This document shows, piece by piece, positions 31,860 to 39,531 of a DNA stretch of 48,812 nucleotides (positions within the stretch are counted from its first letter, which is position 1; each line of letters begins with the position of its first letter). Made by a program: the position numbers and the translations under genes. The notes beneath the pieces are model-generated. The model searched no databases and was not told the DNA's origin. It worked only from the letters and a program-made list of their open reading frames with translations. The DNA is from RBG-16-66-20 sp052386675 (GTDB taxonomy: Bacteria; Pseudomonadota; Gammaproteobacteria; Burkholderiales; SG8-39), in contig JBQTJX010000055.1 in NCBI GenBank assembly GCA_052386675.1, positions 1-48,812 of the forward strand, in the 5' to 3' direction.

Positions 31860-33166
31860 TGAGCCTCCTGATCAAGGGCGGTCGCGTGATCGACCCGGGG
31901 AGCGGACGCGACGCCGTGGGCGACGTGTTCATCGCGGACGGGAAGATCGCCGGCCCGGACGACAAGCGCGCCGGCAAGGCCGCGCGCACCATCGATGCGA
32001 GGGGCCTGGTCGTCGCCCCCGGCCTGATCGACCTCTCGGCGCGCTTGCGCGAGCCCGGCTACGAGTACAAGGCGACGCTCGAGTCGGAGATGGACGCCGC
32101 CGTCGCGGGCGGCGTGACGAGCCTGGCCTGCCCGCCGGACACCGACCCGCCGCTGGACGAGCCCGGCCTGGTGGACATGCTGCGCCGGCGCGCGAAGATC
32201 CTGTCGCGCGCCCGGGTCTACCCTGTGGGCGCGCTCACCGTGAAGCTCGCCGGCGAGCGCCTCACCGAGATGGCGGAGCTTGCGGAAGCCGGCTGCGTCG
32301 CCTTCTCGCAGGCGAACGCGCCGCTGCGCGATACCCAGGTGCTTTGGCGCGCGCTGCAGTACGCGGCCACCTTCGGCTATCCGGTGTGGCTGCGCGCGGA
32401 AGACGCCTGGCTCGCGGGGGACGGCGTGGCGCACGACGGCGAGGCGGCGACGCGCATGGGCCTGCCGGGGATCCCGGCCTTCGCCGAGACCATCGCCCTT
32501 GCCACGCTCCTGGAACTGGTGCGCACGACGCGCGCGCGGCTGCACGTGTGCCGCCTGTCCACGGCGGCTGCGGTGGCGATGGTCCGCGCGGCGAAGCACG
32601 AGGGCCTGCCGGTGAGTTGCGATGTCGGCGTCCACCACCTGCACCTCTCGGACAGGGACCTGGGCTACTACGATTCGAACTGCCGCCTGCAGCCGCCCCT
32701 GCGCTCGCAGCGCGACCGGGACGCGCTGGCCGCGGGCCTGGCGGAGGGCACCATCGATTGCGTGGTGTCGGACCACACCCCGGTGGACGAGGACCAGAAG
32801 CAGATGCCCTTCGGCGAAGCCGAGCCCGGCGCCACGGGCCTGGAGCTGCTGCTGCCGCTGACGCTGAAATGGGCCGCGATGTGCAAGATCCCGCTGGCCA
32901 CCGCGCTGGCGCGCGTCACCAGCGACCCGGCGCGGATCCTCGGTGTCCAGACCGGCCGCCTCGCGCCGGGCGCGCCCGCGGACCTGGTGCTGTTCGATCC
33001 GGAGGCGATGCAGCGGGTCGATGCAAACATGCTGAAGAGCCAGGGCCGTAACACGCCCTTCATCGGCTACGAACTGGCGGGACGCGTCCAGGCGACCCTG
33101 GTCGCCGGCAACGTGGTATATGAGGCCCCCGCTGGTGTCAGCTCTGGTGCTAGCGGAAGCGTCTGA
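31859..33166 (+). CDS. pyrC': Dihydroorotase-like non-catalytic ATCase subunit PyrC' (PyrX)
   Basis: 435 residues with clear class I dihydroorotase fold, but the metal ligands are missing. The HxH motif is S60-A-R62 (GLIDLSARLREPG), the D153 region is FSQANA, the next two histidine positions are R179 (LRAED) and R232 (CRLST); only D305 (SDHTP) remains. Such proteins in Pseudomonas do not hydrolyse dihydroorotate but are needed for stable, active aspartate carbamoyltransferase. Immediately coupled to pyrB, which supports this. A true pyrC should exist elsewhere. Its 3' end overlaps fkbM tail-to-tail by 17 bases. Confidence 0.93.
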   Translation: MSLLIKGGRVIDPGSGRDAVGDVFIADGKIAGPDDKRAGKAARTIDARGLVVAPGLIDLSARLREPGYEYKATLESEMDAAVAGGVTSLACPPDTDPPLDEPGLVDMLRRRAKILSRARVYPVGALTVKLAGERLTEMAELAEAGCVAFSQANAPLRDTQVLWRALQYAATFGYPVWLRAEDAWLAGDGVAHDGEAATRMGLPGIPAFAETIALATLLELVRTTRARLHVCRLSTAAAVAMVRAAKHEGLPVSCDVGVHHLHLSDRDLGYYDSNCRLQPPLRSQRDRDALAAGLAEGTIDCVVSDHTPVDEDQKQMPFGEAEPGATGLELLLPLTLKWAAMCKIPLATALARVTSDPARILGVQTGRLAPGAPADLVLFDPEAMQRVDANMLKSQGRNTPFIGYELAGRVQATLVAGNVVYEAPAGVSSGASGSV

Positions 33167-33977
33167 AGCTGCGGAACGCGGGGCCAAGGTCCCGGCGGCA
33201 GGCATCGAAGAAGTAGTTGCGCTTGCGAACCGATTTCGCGGTCTCGATGTCGAACCAGCGCGACAGGTAATCGAGGGTCCTGAAATCAGCCGCTCGCGCC
33301 ATGCCGTCCGAATGCAGCTCGCCGTAGATCCAGCTGGCGCCGGCGATCACGCGCTCCGGGAACGCCGACAGGATCGAGAACTCGGCGCCCTCGGTGTCGA
33401 TCTTGATGACGTCCACGGTGTCGACGCCCGCTGCGGCCAGCGCCTCCTCGACCCGGCGCACCGGGACGCTAAGCTGCGCCGCGCCCCCGGCGAATGCGGA
33501 GTAGCCGCCCTGGTTGAAGCCCGAGGCGTCGGGGAGGCTCAGCGAGAGTTCGCCATCGGCGCTGCCCAGCGCGAATGCGTGCACCTGGATCTGCGGTGCA
33601 TGCGAGGCGTTCCGGCGCAGCAGTTCCACGTTGGCGGGCACCGGCTCGAAGGCGTGCACGCGCGCGCTGGGAAAACGGTGCGCGAGGTAGCGGCTGGCGA
33701 CGCCGATGTTGCCGCCGATGTCGAGGATGGTCCGCGGCCGCAGTTCGGCCGGCAGCCAGTACTCGCCCTTGTCGCCGGGCTTGAGCAGGATGTCGTAGAT
33801 CAGGCCGAGGTCGCTGGTGCCGGGCCGGAACGCGATGTCCGCGCCGTCGCCCGCGCGCCAGGTGTAGCTGCCCGGTTCGAGCCCGCGGCCCTCGCCGCGC
33901 GCGGCCGCGCGGTAGGCTTGCGCGAAGGCGAGGGAGCGGGCGCGCAGCGCAACCTTGAGGAATTTTCCGGGAGTCAT
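33150..33977 (-). CDS. FkbM-family SAM-dependent methyltransferase
   Basis: 275 residues from the ATG at 33977. It shows TILDIGGNIGVASRYLAHRFP for SAM binding, VHAFEPVPANVELLRRN, and the family core VDVIKIDTEGAEFSIL. FkbM enzymes methylate hydroxyl groups of polyketides or sugars; the substrate here is unknown, perhaps a polysaccharide given the envelope genes nearby. An upstream in-frame ATG at 34037 lies inside rlpA and is rejected. Start codon is five bases from the rlpA start, on the other strand. Confidence 0.87.
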   Translation of the reverse strand: MTPGKFLKVALRARSLAFAQAYRAAARGEGRGLEPGSYTWRAGDGADIAFRPGTSDLGLIYDILLKPGDKGEYWLPAELRPRTILDIGGNIGVASRYLAHRFPSARVHAFEPVPANVELLRRNASHAPQIQVHAFALGSADGELSLSLPDASGFNQGGYSAFAGGAAQLSVPVRRVEEALAAAGVDTVDVIKIDTEGAEFSILSAFPERVIAGASWIYGELHSDGMARAADFRTLDYLSRWFDIETAKSVRKRNYFFDACRRDLGPAFRSFRRFR

Positions 33978-33982
33978 GGTCG

Positions 33983-34885
33983 ATGAGGATGTTAGCGGAA
34001 GCAGCGTTGTTGCGAATCCTGGCGCTCGCGGTCGCAACCAGCGTTGCGGGATGCGGCGCCGTGTTCAAGCGATCAGACCCGGCTCCCGCGCCGCAATCCG
34101 AGTCTCGTCCGGAACCGAAGGCCGATGCGCCGGCGCGGCGACCGGGCGCGTACTACAAGGACGACGGTCCCGGCGACCGGCCGCCGGTGGACCTCGCCTC
34201 CATTCCGGACGCGATCCCGCGCGCCGAACCGCCGCATCGTTTCGCCAACCGGCCCTACCAGGTATTCGGTCGCGACTACGCGCCGATCCCGAGCGCGCAG
34301 GGGTTTCGCCAGAAGGGCATCGCCAGCTGGTACGGGCGGCGCTACCACGGCCAGAACACGTCCAGCGGCGAGCCCTACGACATGTACGGCATGACCGCGG
34401 CGCACCCGCTGCTGCCGATCCCGAGTTATGTGCGCGTCACCAGCGTCGCCAACCGCAGGAGCGTGGTGGTGCGGGTGAATGACCGCGGGCCCTTCCACGC
34501 CGACCGTGTCATCGATCTTTCCTATACCGCGGCGTGGAAGCTGGGCTACATCGAGGCGGGGAGCGCGCTGGTGGAGATCGAGCACGTCGAGCCGGGTGCT
34601 GCGACGGCCGTGGCGTCCGCTCCAGCAGCCGCGGCGACGCCTGCCGCGGCTGCCGGCGGCGTGTACCTTCAACTGGGCGCATTCTCCGTGCGCGAGAGCG
34701 CTGACAACTTCCGCGCCCGCATCTACCGCGAGCTCGGCTGGCTGTCGGACCCGATCCAGGTCCATGCCGCGACCGGCCTCTACCGGCTGCAGCTGGGTCC
34801 GTTCCGCTCGGTCGAGGAGGCGCGGCCCATCGCCGAGCGCATCGAGGCGGAACTCGCGTTCAAGCCACTGCTGGTGTTTCGCTAG
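33983..34885 (+). CDS. rlpA: RlpA-like septal lytic transglycosylase lipoprotein
   Basis: 300 residues. Lipoprotein signal with lipobox TSVAGC (Cys24), proline-rich spacer, a double-psi beta-barrel domain (about residues 105-195: ASWYGRRYHGQNTSSGEPYDMYGMTAAHP, NDRGPFHADRVIDLSYTAAWKLG) and a C-terminal SPOR domain (about 225-300) that binds denuded glycan at the septum. The Pseudomonas homologue is a lytic transglycosylase. Next to dacC, as in the classical mrd-rlpA-dacA order. The upstream genomic space is fkbM coding sequence, so its promoter is unclear. Confidence 0.94.
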   Translation: MRMLAEAALLRILALAVATSVAGCGAVFKRSDPAPAPQSESRPEPKADAPARRPGAYYKDDGPGDRPPVDLASIPDAIPRAEPPHRFANRPYQVFGRDYAPIPSAQGFRQKGIASWYGRRYHGQNTSSGEPYDMYGMTAAHPLLPIPSYVRVTSVANRRSVVVRVNDRGPFHADRVIDLSYTAAWKLGYIEAGSALVEIEHVEPGAATAVASAPAAAATPAAAAGGVYLQLGAFSVRESADNFRARIYRELGWLSDPIQVHAATGLYRLQLGPFRSVEEARPIAERIEAELAFKPLLVFR

Positions 34886-34889
34886 CGGC

Positions 34890-34895
34890 TATAAT
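34890..34895 (+). promoter_or_regulatory. dacC -10 element
   Basis: A perfect TATAAT follows the rlpA stop. The -35 region is poor (no TTGACA-like hexamer at 16-18 bases). Predicted start near 34902, leader about 34 bases to the dacC ATG at 34936. Confidence 0.55.
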
Positions 34896-34935
34896 GCGCG
34901 CCCCCTGTTCCGCGCGGTTTAGCGCGCAATCCACT

Positions 34936-36060
34936 ATGCTTTTCCGCCTTGCAGCCGTGTTGCTGCTGTTCCCCATCCTGGCCCAGGCGCAGGCGCCGCA
35001 ACCGCCGGCCGTGGTCGGCCGCGCCTGGATCGTCGCCGACGTCACCAGCGGCCAGCTGCTCGCCTCCGAGAAGCCCGACGAGCGCATGGAACCGGCCTCG
35101 CTCACCAAGCTGATGACCGCATACGTCGTATTCGGCGCGCTGAAGGAAAAGAAGATCGCGCTCGAGCAGCAGGTGACGGTGTCGGAGACGGCGCGGCGCG
35201 CCCCCGGCTCGCGCATGTTCATCGAGCCGCGCCGGCCGGTGACGGTGGACGACCTGGTCCGCGGCATGGTGGTGCAATCGGGCAACGATGCCTGCATCGC
35301 GCTGGCCGAGCTGATCGCCGGAACCGAGGAGGCGTTCGCGCAGCGCATGAACCGCGAAGCCGAGCGCCTCGGCTTGAAGGGCACGAAGTTCATGAACGCC
35401 TCGGGCCTGCCCGACCCGCAGCACTATTCCACCGCGCGCGACCTCTACCTGCTCGCGGCAGCGCTGATCCGCGATTTCCCCGCCGAGTACGCGACCTACT
35501 ACTCGCAGAAGGAGTTCCGCTACAACAACATCACCCAGCCCAACCGCAACCGCCTGCTGTGGCTCGACCCCACGGTGGACGGCGTCAAGACCGGCTACAC
35601 GGAAGCCGCGGGCTATTGCCTGATTTCGTCCTCGAAGCGCGGCCCGCGCCGCGTGCTGGCGGTGCTGCTGGGCTCGACCTCCGAGGCGGCGCGCGCGCAG
35701 GAGTCGCAGAAGCTGCTCAACTGGGGCTTCCAGGCATTCGACGCAGTGCGCCTCTATGGCGCCAACCAGGCGGTGAAGGAAATCGAGGTCTGGAAGGGCG
35801 CCGCCGCGAAGCTGAATGCGGGGTTCCGGTCCGACCTGGTGGTGACCGTGCCCAAGGGCCAGGCCGACAAGCTCAAGGCCGAGTTGCTCGCGCAGTCGCC
35901 GTTGCTCGCGCCGGTCGCCGAGGGCCAGCGGGTCGGGGTGGTGCGTGTCACCCTGGACGGAAAGGCGATTGGCGAGTACCCGGTGCTCGCGCTGCAGGCG
36001 GTGCCCCCGGCGGGATTGTTCGGCCGGGCCTGGGATACACTCAGGCTGTGGGTGAAGTAG
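34936..36060 (+). CDS. dacC: D-alanyl-D-alanine carboxypeptidase (PBP5/6 type)
   Basis: 374 residues. Signal peptide MLFRLAAVLLLFPILAQAQA; the S-x-x-K motif is SLTK, then SGN (QSGNDACIA) and KTG (VKTGYTEAAGY). C-terminal beta-domain and amphipathic end (LFGRAWDTLRLWVK) for membrane anchoring. It trims peptidoglycan side chains. An ATG at 34894 overlaps the -10 and gives an unlikely long N-terminus, so 34936 is preferred although no ribosome site stands out. The next gene makes or uses D-amino acids. Confidence 0.94.
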   Translation: MLFRLAAVLLLFPILAQAQAPQPPAVVGRAWIVADVTSGQLLASEKPDERMEPASLTKLMTAYVVFGALKEKKIALEQQVTVSETARRAPGSRMFIEPRRPVTVDDLVRGMVVQSGNDACIALAELIAGTEEAFAQRMNREAERLGLKGTKFMNASGLPDPQHYSTARDLYLLAAALIRDFPAEYATYYSQKEFRYNNITQPNRNRLLWLDPTVDGVKTGYTEAAGYCLISSSKRGPRRVLAVLLGSTSEAARAQESQKLLNWGFQAFDAVRLYGANQAVKEIEVWKGAAAKLNAGFRSDLVVTVPKGQADKLKAELLAQSPLLAPVAEGQRVGVVRVTLDGKAIGEYPVLALQAVPPAGLFGRAWDTLRLWVK

Positions 36061-36071
36061 AAGGAGCGATC

Positions 36072-36944
36072 ATGGTTTTCCTCAACGGAAAGTTCATGCC
36101 CATCGAGGAGGCGAAGGTGCCGGTCCTCGACCGCGGTTTCATCTTCGGCGACGGCATCTACGAGCTGGTGCCGGTCTACTCGCGCGTGCCGTTCCGCATG
36201 GACGAGCACCTGGCGCGCCTGGAGCGCAGCCTCGCCGCGGTGCGCATCCGCAATCCCTATACCCGCGCAGAATGGCGCGACATCATCCTGGAGCTGGTGG
36301 CGAAGCAGCCATTCGAGGACCAGGGCGTGTATTTCCAGGTGACGCGCGGGGTGGCGAAGCGCGACCACGCGTTCCCGAAGGACCCGAACCTCGCGCCGAC
36401 GGTGTTCGTCATGTCCAATCCGCTGGTGACCCCGCCCAGGGAGCTGGTCGAGCGCGGCGCCGCGGCGGTCACCGCGGTGGACAATCGCTGGCTCAGCTGC
36501 GACATCAAGTCCATTTCCCTCATCGGCAACTGCCTGCTGCGGCAGGTTTCGGCCGATGCCGGCGCCACGGAGACGATCCTGCTGCGCGATGGGAAGCTCA
36601 CCGAGGCCTCGGCCTCGAACGTGTTCGTGGTGCGCGGCGGCATGATCCAGACGCCGGCGAAATCGAACCTGATCCTGCCTGGCATCACCTACGACGTCGT
36701 CGTGGAGCTGGCGCAGGCCGGCGGATTGCCCTTCGCGTTCCGCGACCTGACCGAAGCCGAGCTGCGCTCGGCCGACGAGATCTGGGTGACTTCCTCGTCC
36801 AAGGAGGTGCTCGCCATCGTGACCCTGGACGGCAAGCCGGTCGCAGGCGGCAAGCCCGGACCGGTGTTCCATCGCATGCATGCCCTGTACCAGGACTTCA
36901 AGCAGAAAGTGATGCGTGCCGGAAAGGAACGGCGAGCTGCCTGA
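36072..36944 (+). CDS. dat: D-amino acid aminotransferase (class IV)
   Basis: 290 residues. PLP class IV fold with the lysine in CDIKSISLIGN, FGDGIYELVPVY and the late segment TSSSKEVLAIVTLDG. The family also includes branched-chain and 4-amino-4-deoxychorismate enzymes; the sequence and its place right after dacC favour D-amino acid aminotransferase, producing D-Glu or D-Ala for the wall. Strong ribosome site AAGGAG six bases before ATG. Confidence 0.87.
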   Translation: MVFLNGKFMPIEEAKVPVLDRGFIFGDGIYELVPVYSRVPFRMDEHLARLERSLAAVRIRNPYTRAEWRDIILELVAKQPFEDQGVYFQVTRGVAKRDHAFPKDPNLAPTVFVMSNPLVTPPRELVERGAAAVTAVDNRWLSCDIKSISLIGNCLLRQVSADAGATETILLRDGKLTEASASNVFVVRGGMIQTPAKSNLILPGITYDVVVELAQAGGLPFAFRDLTEAELRSADEIWVTSSSKEVLAIVTLDGKPVAGGKPGPVFHRMHALYQDFKQKVMRAGKERRAA

Positions 36945-37203
36945 GCCCGGCACGGTACTCGCCTTCCCGACCGCGTTCCCGATCAAGATCCTGGGCCGCA
37001 GGGAGGGCGGGTTCGCGCAGGGCGTGTTGCGGATCGTGCTCGCGCATGCGCCCGACTTCGAGCCCTCCTCGATCGAGACCCGGCCGAGCCGCGAAGGCAA
37101 GTACCTGAGTATCACGGCCACCATCAATGCGACCTCGCGCGAGCAGCTCGACGCGCTCTATCGCGACTTGTGCGACCACCCGGCCGTGGTGATGGTGCTG
37201 TGA
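36916..37203 (+). CDS. ybeD: YbeD (DUF493) family protein
   Basis: 95 residues with GTG start, overlapping the aminotransferase by 29 bases. It contains FPTAFPIKILG and the C-terminal SITATINATSREQLDALYRDL...VVMVL, typical of YbeD. E. coli YbeD lies before lipB and has a ferredoxin-like fold; role unclear, thought to be linked to lipoate metabolism. TGATG overlap with lipB. The start could also be an internal codon. Confidence 0.88.
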   Translation: MPERNGELPEPGTVLAFPTAFPIKILGRREGGFAQGVLRIVLAHAPDFEPSSIETRPSREGKYLSITATINATSREQLDALYRDLCDHPAVVMVL

Positions 37204-37820
37204 TGGTGGTGGCGGAGAACGTTCTCGTCAGGAACCTGGGCCTCGTGGCGTACCTGCCGGCAGTCGAAGCGATGCGCGAGTTCACCGCGCGCCGCGACGC
37301 GGCGACGCCGGACGAACTCTGGCTGGTGGAGCATCCACCGGTCTATACGCTGGGCCTGGCGGCGGATCCGGCGCACGGCCCGAAAGACGGCGGCAGGATT
37401 CCCGTGGTGAAAGTGGAGCGCGGCGGCGAGATCACCTACCACGGCCCCGGGCAGGTCGTGCTCTATACGCTGGTGGACCTCGCGCGGCGCGGCATCAAGG
37501 TGCGCGAGTTCGTGCGCCTGCTGGAGCGCTCGGTGCTCGAACTGCTCGAAGGGAGGGGCGAAGTGCGCCCTGGCGCACCGGGGGTCTACGTGGACGGCGC
37601 GAAAGTCGCGGCGCTCGGCATTCGTGTCACGCGCGGCTGCGCGTTCCACGGCCTCGCGCTCAACGTGGACATGGACCTCGCGCCTTTTTCCGCCATCGAT
37701 CCCTGCGGCTATCCGGGCTTGCGCGTGACGCAGACGACGGACATCGGCATCGCCGGCAACGCGGACATGCTGGGAGCAAGGCTCGCGGCAATCCTCGCGC
37801 GGGAGCTCGACCATGCGTGA
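37203..37820 (+). CDS. lipB: Octanoyl-[acyl carrier protein]-protein transferase LipB
   Basis: Transfers octanoyl groups from ACP to lipoyl domains; 205 residues. It has GGEITYHGPGQVVLYTLVDL, the catalytic cysteine in DPCGYPGL and lysine in GAKVAALGIRV. The start ATG overlaps the ybeD stop (TGATG). Next to lipA with eight-base overlap. Confidence 0.96.
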   Translation: MVVAENVLVRNLGLVAYLPAVEAMREFTARRDAATPDELWLVEHPPVYTLGLAADPAHGPKDGGRIPVVKVERGGEITYHGPGQVVLYTLVDLARRGIKVREFVRLLERSVLELLEGRGEVRPGAPGVYVDGAKVAALGIRVTRGCAFHGLALNVDMDLAPFSAIDPCGYPGLRVTQTTDIGIAGNADMLGARLAAILARELDHA

Positions 37821-38754
37821 GCCTGGCGTCAAGGAAAAGGGCGAGAAGAAGACCTCCCGCATTCCCATCAAGATCGTGCCGAAGGAAAAGCTCGCGCGGC
37901 CGGACTGGATCCGGGTGCGCGCCCCGGGCGCCGATTCCCGCTTCCACGACATCAAGCGCATCCTGCGCGAGCAGAAGCTGCATACGGTCTGCGAGGAAGC
38001 CTCCTGCCCGAACATTGGCGAGTGCTTCGGCAAGGGCACCGCGACTTTCATGATCCTGGGCGACATCTGCACCCGGCGCTGCCCGTTCTGCGACGTCGCC
38101 CACGGCCGGCCGCTCGCGCCAGACGCGGAGGAACCCGCGCACCTCGCGGACACCATCGCGCTCCTGAAGCTGTCCTACGTCGTCATCACCAGCGTGGACC
38201 GGGACGACCTGAAGGATGGCGGCGCGCAGCACTTCGTGGATTGCATCCGCGCGGTGCGCGAGCGCTCGCCGCAAACCACGCTCGAGGTGCTGGTGCCGGA
38301 TTTCCGCGGCCGGCTGGACCGGGCGCTGGACGTGCTCTCGGCGGCGCCGCCGGACGTGATGAACCATAACCTGGAAACCGTGCCGCGCCTGTACCGCGCC
38401 GCGCGCCCCGGGGGCGACTACGCCCACTCGCTCGAGCTGCTGCAGCAGTTCAAGGCCCGCTTCCCGCAGGTGCCGACCAAGTCCGGGCTGATGGTCGGTC
38501 TTGGCGAGACCGACGAGGAAATCCTCGCCGTGATGCGCGACCTGCGCGCCCACGGCGTCGAGATGCTGACCATCGGGCAATACCTCGCGCCTTCGGCGCA
38601 CCACCTGCCGGTGGAGCGTTACGTGCATCCGGACACGTTCGCGATGTACGAGCGCGAGGCCTCGGCGATGGGCTTTCGCCATGCCGCCATCGGGCCGCTG
38701 GTGCGTTCGTCCTACCATGCCGACCAGCAGGCCCACGCCGCCGGCGTGGATTGA
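37813..38754 (+). CDS. lipA: Lipoyl synthase LipA
   Basis: Radical-SAM enzyme inserting two sulfurs into octanoylated proteins; 313 residues. The auxiliary cluster motif is CEEASCPNIGEC (CX4CX5C) and the radical SAM motif is CTRRCPFC (CX3CX2C). HNLETVPRLYRAARPGGDY and the C-terminal RSSYHAD (serine ligand of the auxiliary cluster) are present. Complete. Confidence 0.97.
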   Translation: MREPGVKEKGEKKTSRIPIKIVPKEKLARPDWIRVRAPGADSRFHDIKRILREQKLHTVCEEASCPNIGECFGKGTATFMILGDICTRRCPFCDVAHGRPLAPDAEEPAHLADTIALLKLSYVVITSVDRDDLKDGGAQHFVDCIRAVRERSPQTTLEVLVPDFRGRLDRALDVLSAAPPDVMNHNLETVPRLYRAARPGGDYAHSLELLQQFKARFPQVPTKSGLMVGLGETDEEILAVMRDLRAHGVEMLTIGQYLAPSAHHLPVERYVHPDTFAMYEREASAMGFRHAAIGPLVRSSYHADQQAHAAGVD

Positions 38755-38773
38755 CGCCACAGAGGAGCACGCC

Positions 38774-39448
38774 ATGAGATTCGCCTTCGCCATCCTGATC
38801 GCCGCGCTGTCGTTTCCGGTGGCCGCGCAGCTGGACAAGATCACCAACAGCGATGCCACCTCGGGCCTGCGTGCGGCGCTGGAGAAGGGCGCCGTCGCCG
38901 CGGTCTCTGTGCTGGGCAAGGCCGACGGCTTCTTCGGCAACGACAAGGTGAAAATCCCGCTGCCGGAATCGCTCCAGCGCTACGAGAAGCTGTTGCGCGG
39001 CGTCGGCATGGGCAAGTACGCCGACGAACTGGTGCTGACCATGAACCGGGCTGCCGAAGCGGCGGTGCCGGAGGCGCGCAAGCTGCTGGTGGATTCCGTG
39101 AAGAAGATGACGGTGCAGGATGCCAAGGGCATCCTCACCGGCGGCGACACTTCCGGGACCGAGTATTTCAAGCGCACCACCTCCGATCCGCTGCGCCAGC
39201 GCTTCCTGCCGATCGTGCAGGCGGCGACGAAGAAGGTGAAGCTCGCCGAGAAGTACAACCAGTACGCCGAGAAGGGCGCGAAGTTCGGCCTGGTGAGCAA
39301 GGAGCACGCCAACCTGGACAACTATGTCACGCAAAAGGCGCTGGATGGCCTGTTCGTGATGGTGGCGGAGGAGGAGAAAAAGATCCGCCAGGATCCGGTC
39401 AAGGCGGGCAGCAGCATCATCAAGAAGGTGTTCGGGGCGCTCAGGTAG
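38774..39448 (+). CDS. DUF4197 family exported protein
   Basis: 224 residues. Cleavable signal MRFAFAILIAALSFPVAAQ, then a helical protein with the family segments ALEKGAVAAVSVLGKADGFFGND and DAKGILTGGDTSGTEYFKRTTS. Function unknown; probably periplasmic. GAGGAG is six bases before the ATG. It ends a plus-strand run and converges with polA. The intergenic part holds palindrome copy B. Confidence 0.9.
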   Translation: MRFAFAILIAALSFPVAAQLDKITNSDATSGLRAALEKGAVAAVSVLGKADGFFGNDKVKIPLPESLQRYEKLLRGVGMGKYADELVLTMNRAAEAAVPEARKLLVDSVKKMTVQDAKGILTGGDTSGTEYFKRTTSDPLRQRFLPIVQAATKKVKLAEKYNQYAEKGAKFGLVSKEHANLDNYVTQKALDGLFVMVAEEEKKIRQDPVKAGSSIIKKVFGALR

Positions 39449-39484
39449 GGGCGACAGGCCAGGGTGGGGTCCAGGCGGGACCGC

Positions 39485-39506
39485 AATGTAACCGATCGGT
39501 TACATC
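39485..39506. repeat. Palindromic element, copy B (DUF4197/polA convergent gap)
   Basis: Its core ATGTAACCGATCGGTTACAT (39486-39505) is a perfect 20-base palindrome. It lies about 37 bases after the DUF4197 stop and 26 before the polA stop. Over 22 bases it differs from copy A at two positions only (A/G in the centre, T/C at the end). No T runs nearby. Confidence 0.75.
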
Positions 39507-39531
39507 ATGGCGGTGGCAGGGTCGCTGGCAA

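Noticed and set aside
34894..34936. dacC start at 34894
   Set aside because: That ATG overlaps the perfect TATAAT and would put 14 unrelated residues before an otherwise typical signal peptide.
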